From NCBI GenBank assembly GCA_017442735.1, contig JAFRZE010000059.1:1-39963 (forward strand): a stretch of DNA of 39,963 nucleotides, in the 5' to 3' direction. Below, in pieces: positions 39,547 through 39,963 of the stretch. Numbering within the stretch: position 1 is the stretch's first letter; every line of letters starts with the position of its first letter. Position numbers and translations under genes: made by a program. The notes beneath the pieces are model-generated. The model made no database searches. It was given only the letters and a program-made list of their open reading frames with translations, and was not told where the DNA came from. Source of the DNA: Bacillota bacterium. GTDB lineage: Bacteria > Bacillota > Clostridia > Lachnospirales > Bianqueaceae.

Positions 39547-39963
39547 ATGAGCCAGGTAGTATTTGACAAGCCGCATGCACTGACAGATAAAGTGCTGCAT
39601 TACTGTCCGGGCTGTACGCACGGGATCATCCACCGGTTGGTAGCGGAAGCGATCGACGAACTGGGGATCGAAGGAAGAACGATCGGCATCGCGCCGGTCG
39701 GATGCTCGGTCATGGCATATGATTACTTCGCCTGCGATATGATCGAAGCCTCGCACGGAAGAGCGCCGGCGGTAGCGACAGGCGTAAAGAGGTCCATGCC
39801 GGAGAACATCGTCTTCACCTATCAGGGAGACGGAGACCTTGCCTCGATCGGTCTTTGTGAGACCGTATCGACAGCGGCCAGAGGAGAGAACATCACGATC
39901 ATCTTCATCAACAACGCGATCTACGGAATGACGGGCGGCCAGATGGCGCCTACTTCCCTGATC
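39547..39963 (+). CDS. vorA: 2-oxoacid:ferredoxin oxidoreductase TPP-binding subunit, cut by window end
   Basis: The first 139 residues are present and the frame is still open at the edge. Seen: [38 protein letters not shown], and the thiamine diphosphate motif GDGDLASIG followed by [16 protein letters not shown]. This is the beta subunit (VorA/KorB) that carries TPP. It starts 3 bases after the vorB stop. A gamma subunit gene probably follows outside the window. Confidence 0.93.
   Translation, partial: MSQVVFDKPHALTDKVLHYCPGCTHGIIHRLVAEAIDELGIEGRTIGIAPVGCSVMAYDYFACDMIEASHGRAPAVATGVKRSMPENIVFTYQGDGDLASIGLCETVSTAARGENITIIFINNAIYGMTGGQMAPTSLI

Overview
The window reads as a chromosome segment of an anaerobic, low-to-mid GC Gram-positive (Bacillota, Clostridia-like). 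The evidence is a lysine riboswitch, two tRNA-sensing T-box leaders, AGGAGG-type ribosome binding sites throughout, TTGACA/TATAAT promoters, a BceRS-like ABC/two-component operon, a PadR/HAAS/toastrack module and ferredoxin-linked 2-oxoacid oxidoreductase genes. I cannot fix genus or species from the sequence. No rRNA, tRNA, CRISPR array, transposase or phage gene is visible.

Layout. 1-0.86 kb: a nuclease-fold protein gene whose 5' end looks broken by a short insertion. 0.9-4.0 kb: copper efflux unit (CsoR with its operator inside the promoter, then a CopA ATPase carrying a C-terminal CopZ domain). 4.06-6.9 kb (minus): patatin-like lipase, then dapB and dapA behind a lysine riboswitch. 7.0-7.3 kb (minus): an unrecognised 59-residue gene with a very good promoter and RBS. 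7.4-10.1 kb: LacI regulator plus a mannitol-dehydrogenase-family (hexuronate-type) reductase. 10.2-11.7 kb: divergent C39-like protein and SDR. 11.8-14.2 kb: operator palindromes and an attenuator-like hairpin before two paralogous sugar-isomerase-type TIM barrels. 14.2-14.4 and 24.2-24.4 kb: two copies of a hairpin-rich intergenic repeat. 14.4-16.3 kb (minus): PadR, HAAS/DUF1700 and DUF4097 proteins. 16.4-21.7 kb (minus): ABC ATPase, large FtsX permease, response regulator and histidine kinase, behind a Bce-type dyad. 21.9-24.1 kb: tex. 24.5-25.3 kb: APH(3')-like kinase. 25.4-26.5 kb: an aldo-keto reductase with ferredoxin-like tail. 26.6-30.8 kb: T-box (best read as Leu), a LeuA paralogue lacking its metal ligands, and a TIM-barrel/acyl-CoA synthetase fusion. 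30.85-32.7 kb: leader peptide and attenuator before a GNAT-RsgA fusion. 32.7-34.8 kb (minus): a repeat lipoprotein. 34.9 kb to the end: T-box (best read as Ile), an HTH-cupin-acyl-CoA synthetase fusion, P-loop NTPase, ferredoxin, VorB and the start of the TPP subunit.

The most interesting system is the last one together with its cousin at 26.6-30.8 kb. An acyl-CoA synthetase plus a ferredoxin-dependent branched-chain 2-oxoacid oxidoreductase, switched on by uncharged tRNA-Ile, fits isoleucine synthesis by activation and reductive carboxylation of a branched short-chain acid (2-methylbutyrate). The paired Leu-type T-box unit may do something parallel for leucine. The leader-peptide attenuator in front of GNAT-RsgA is the second strongest novelty: the terminator and an antiterminator overlapping the last codons of the leader can be drawn directly.
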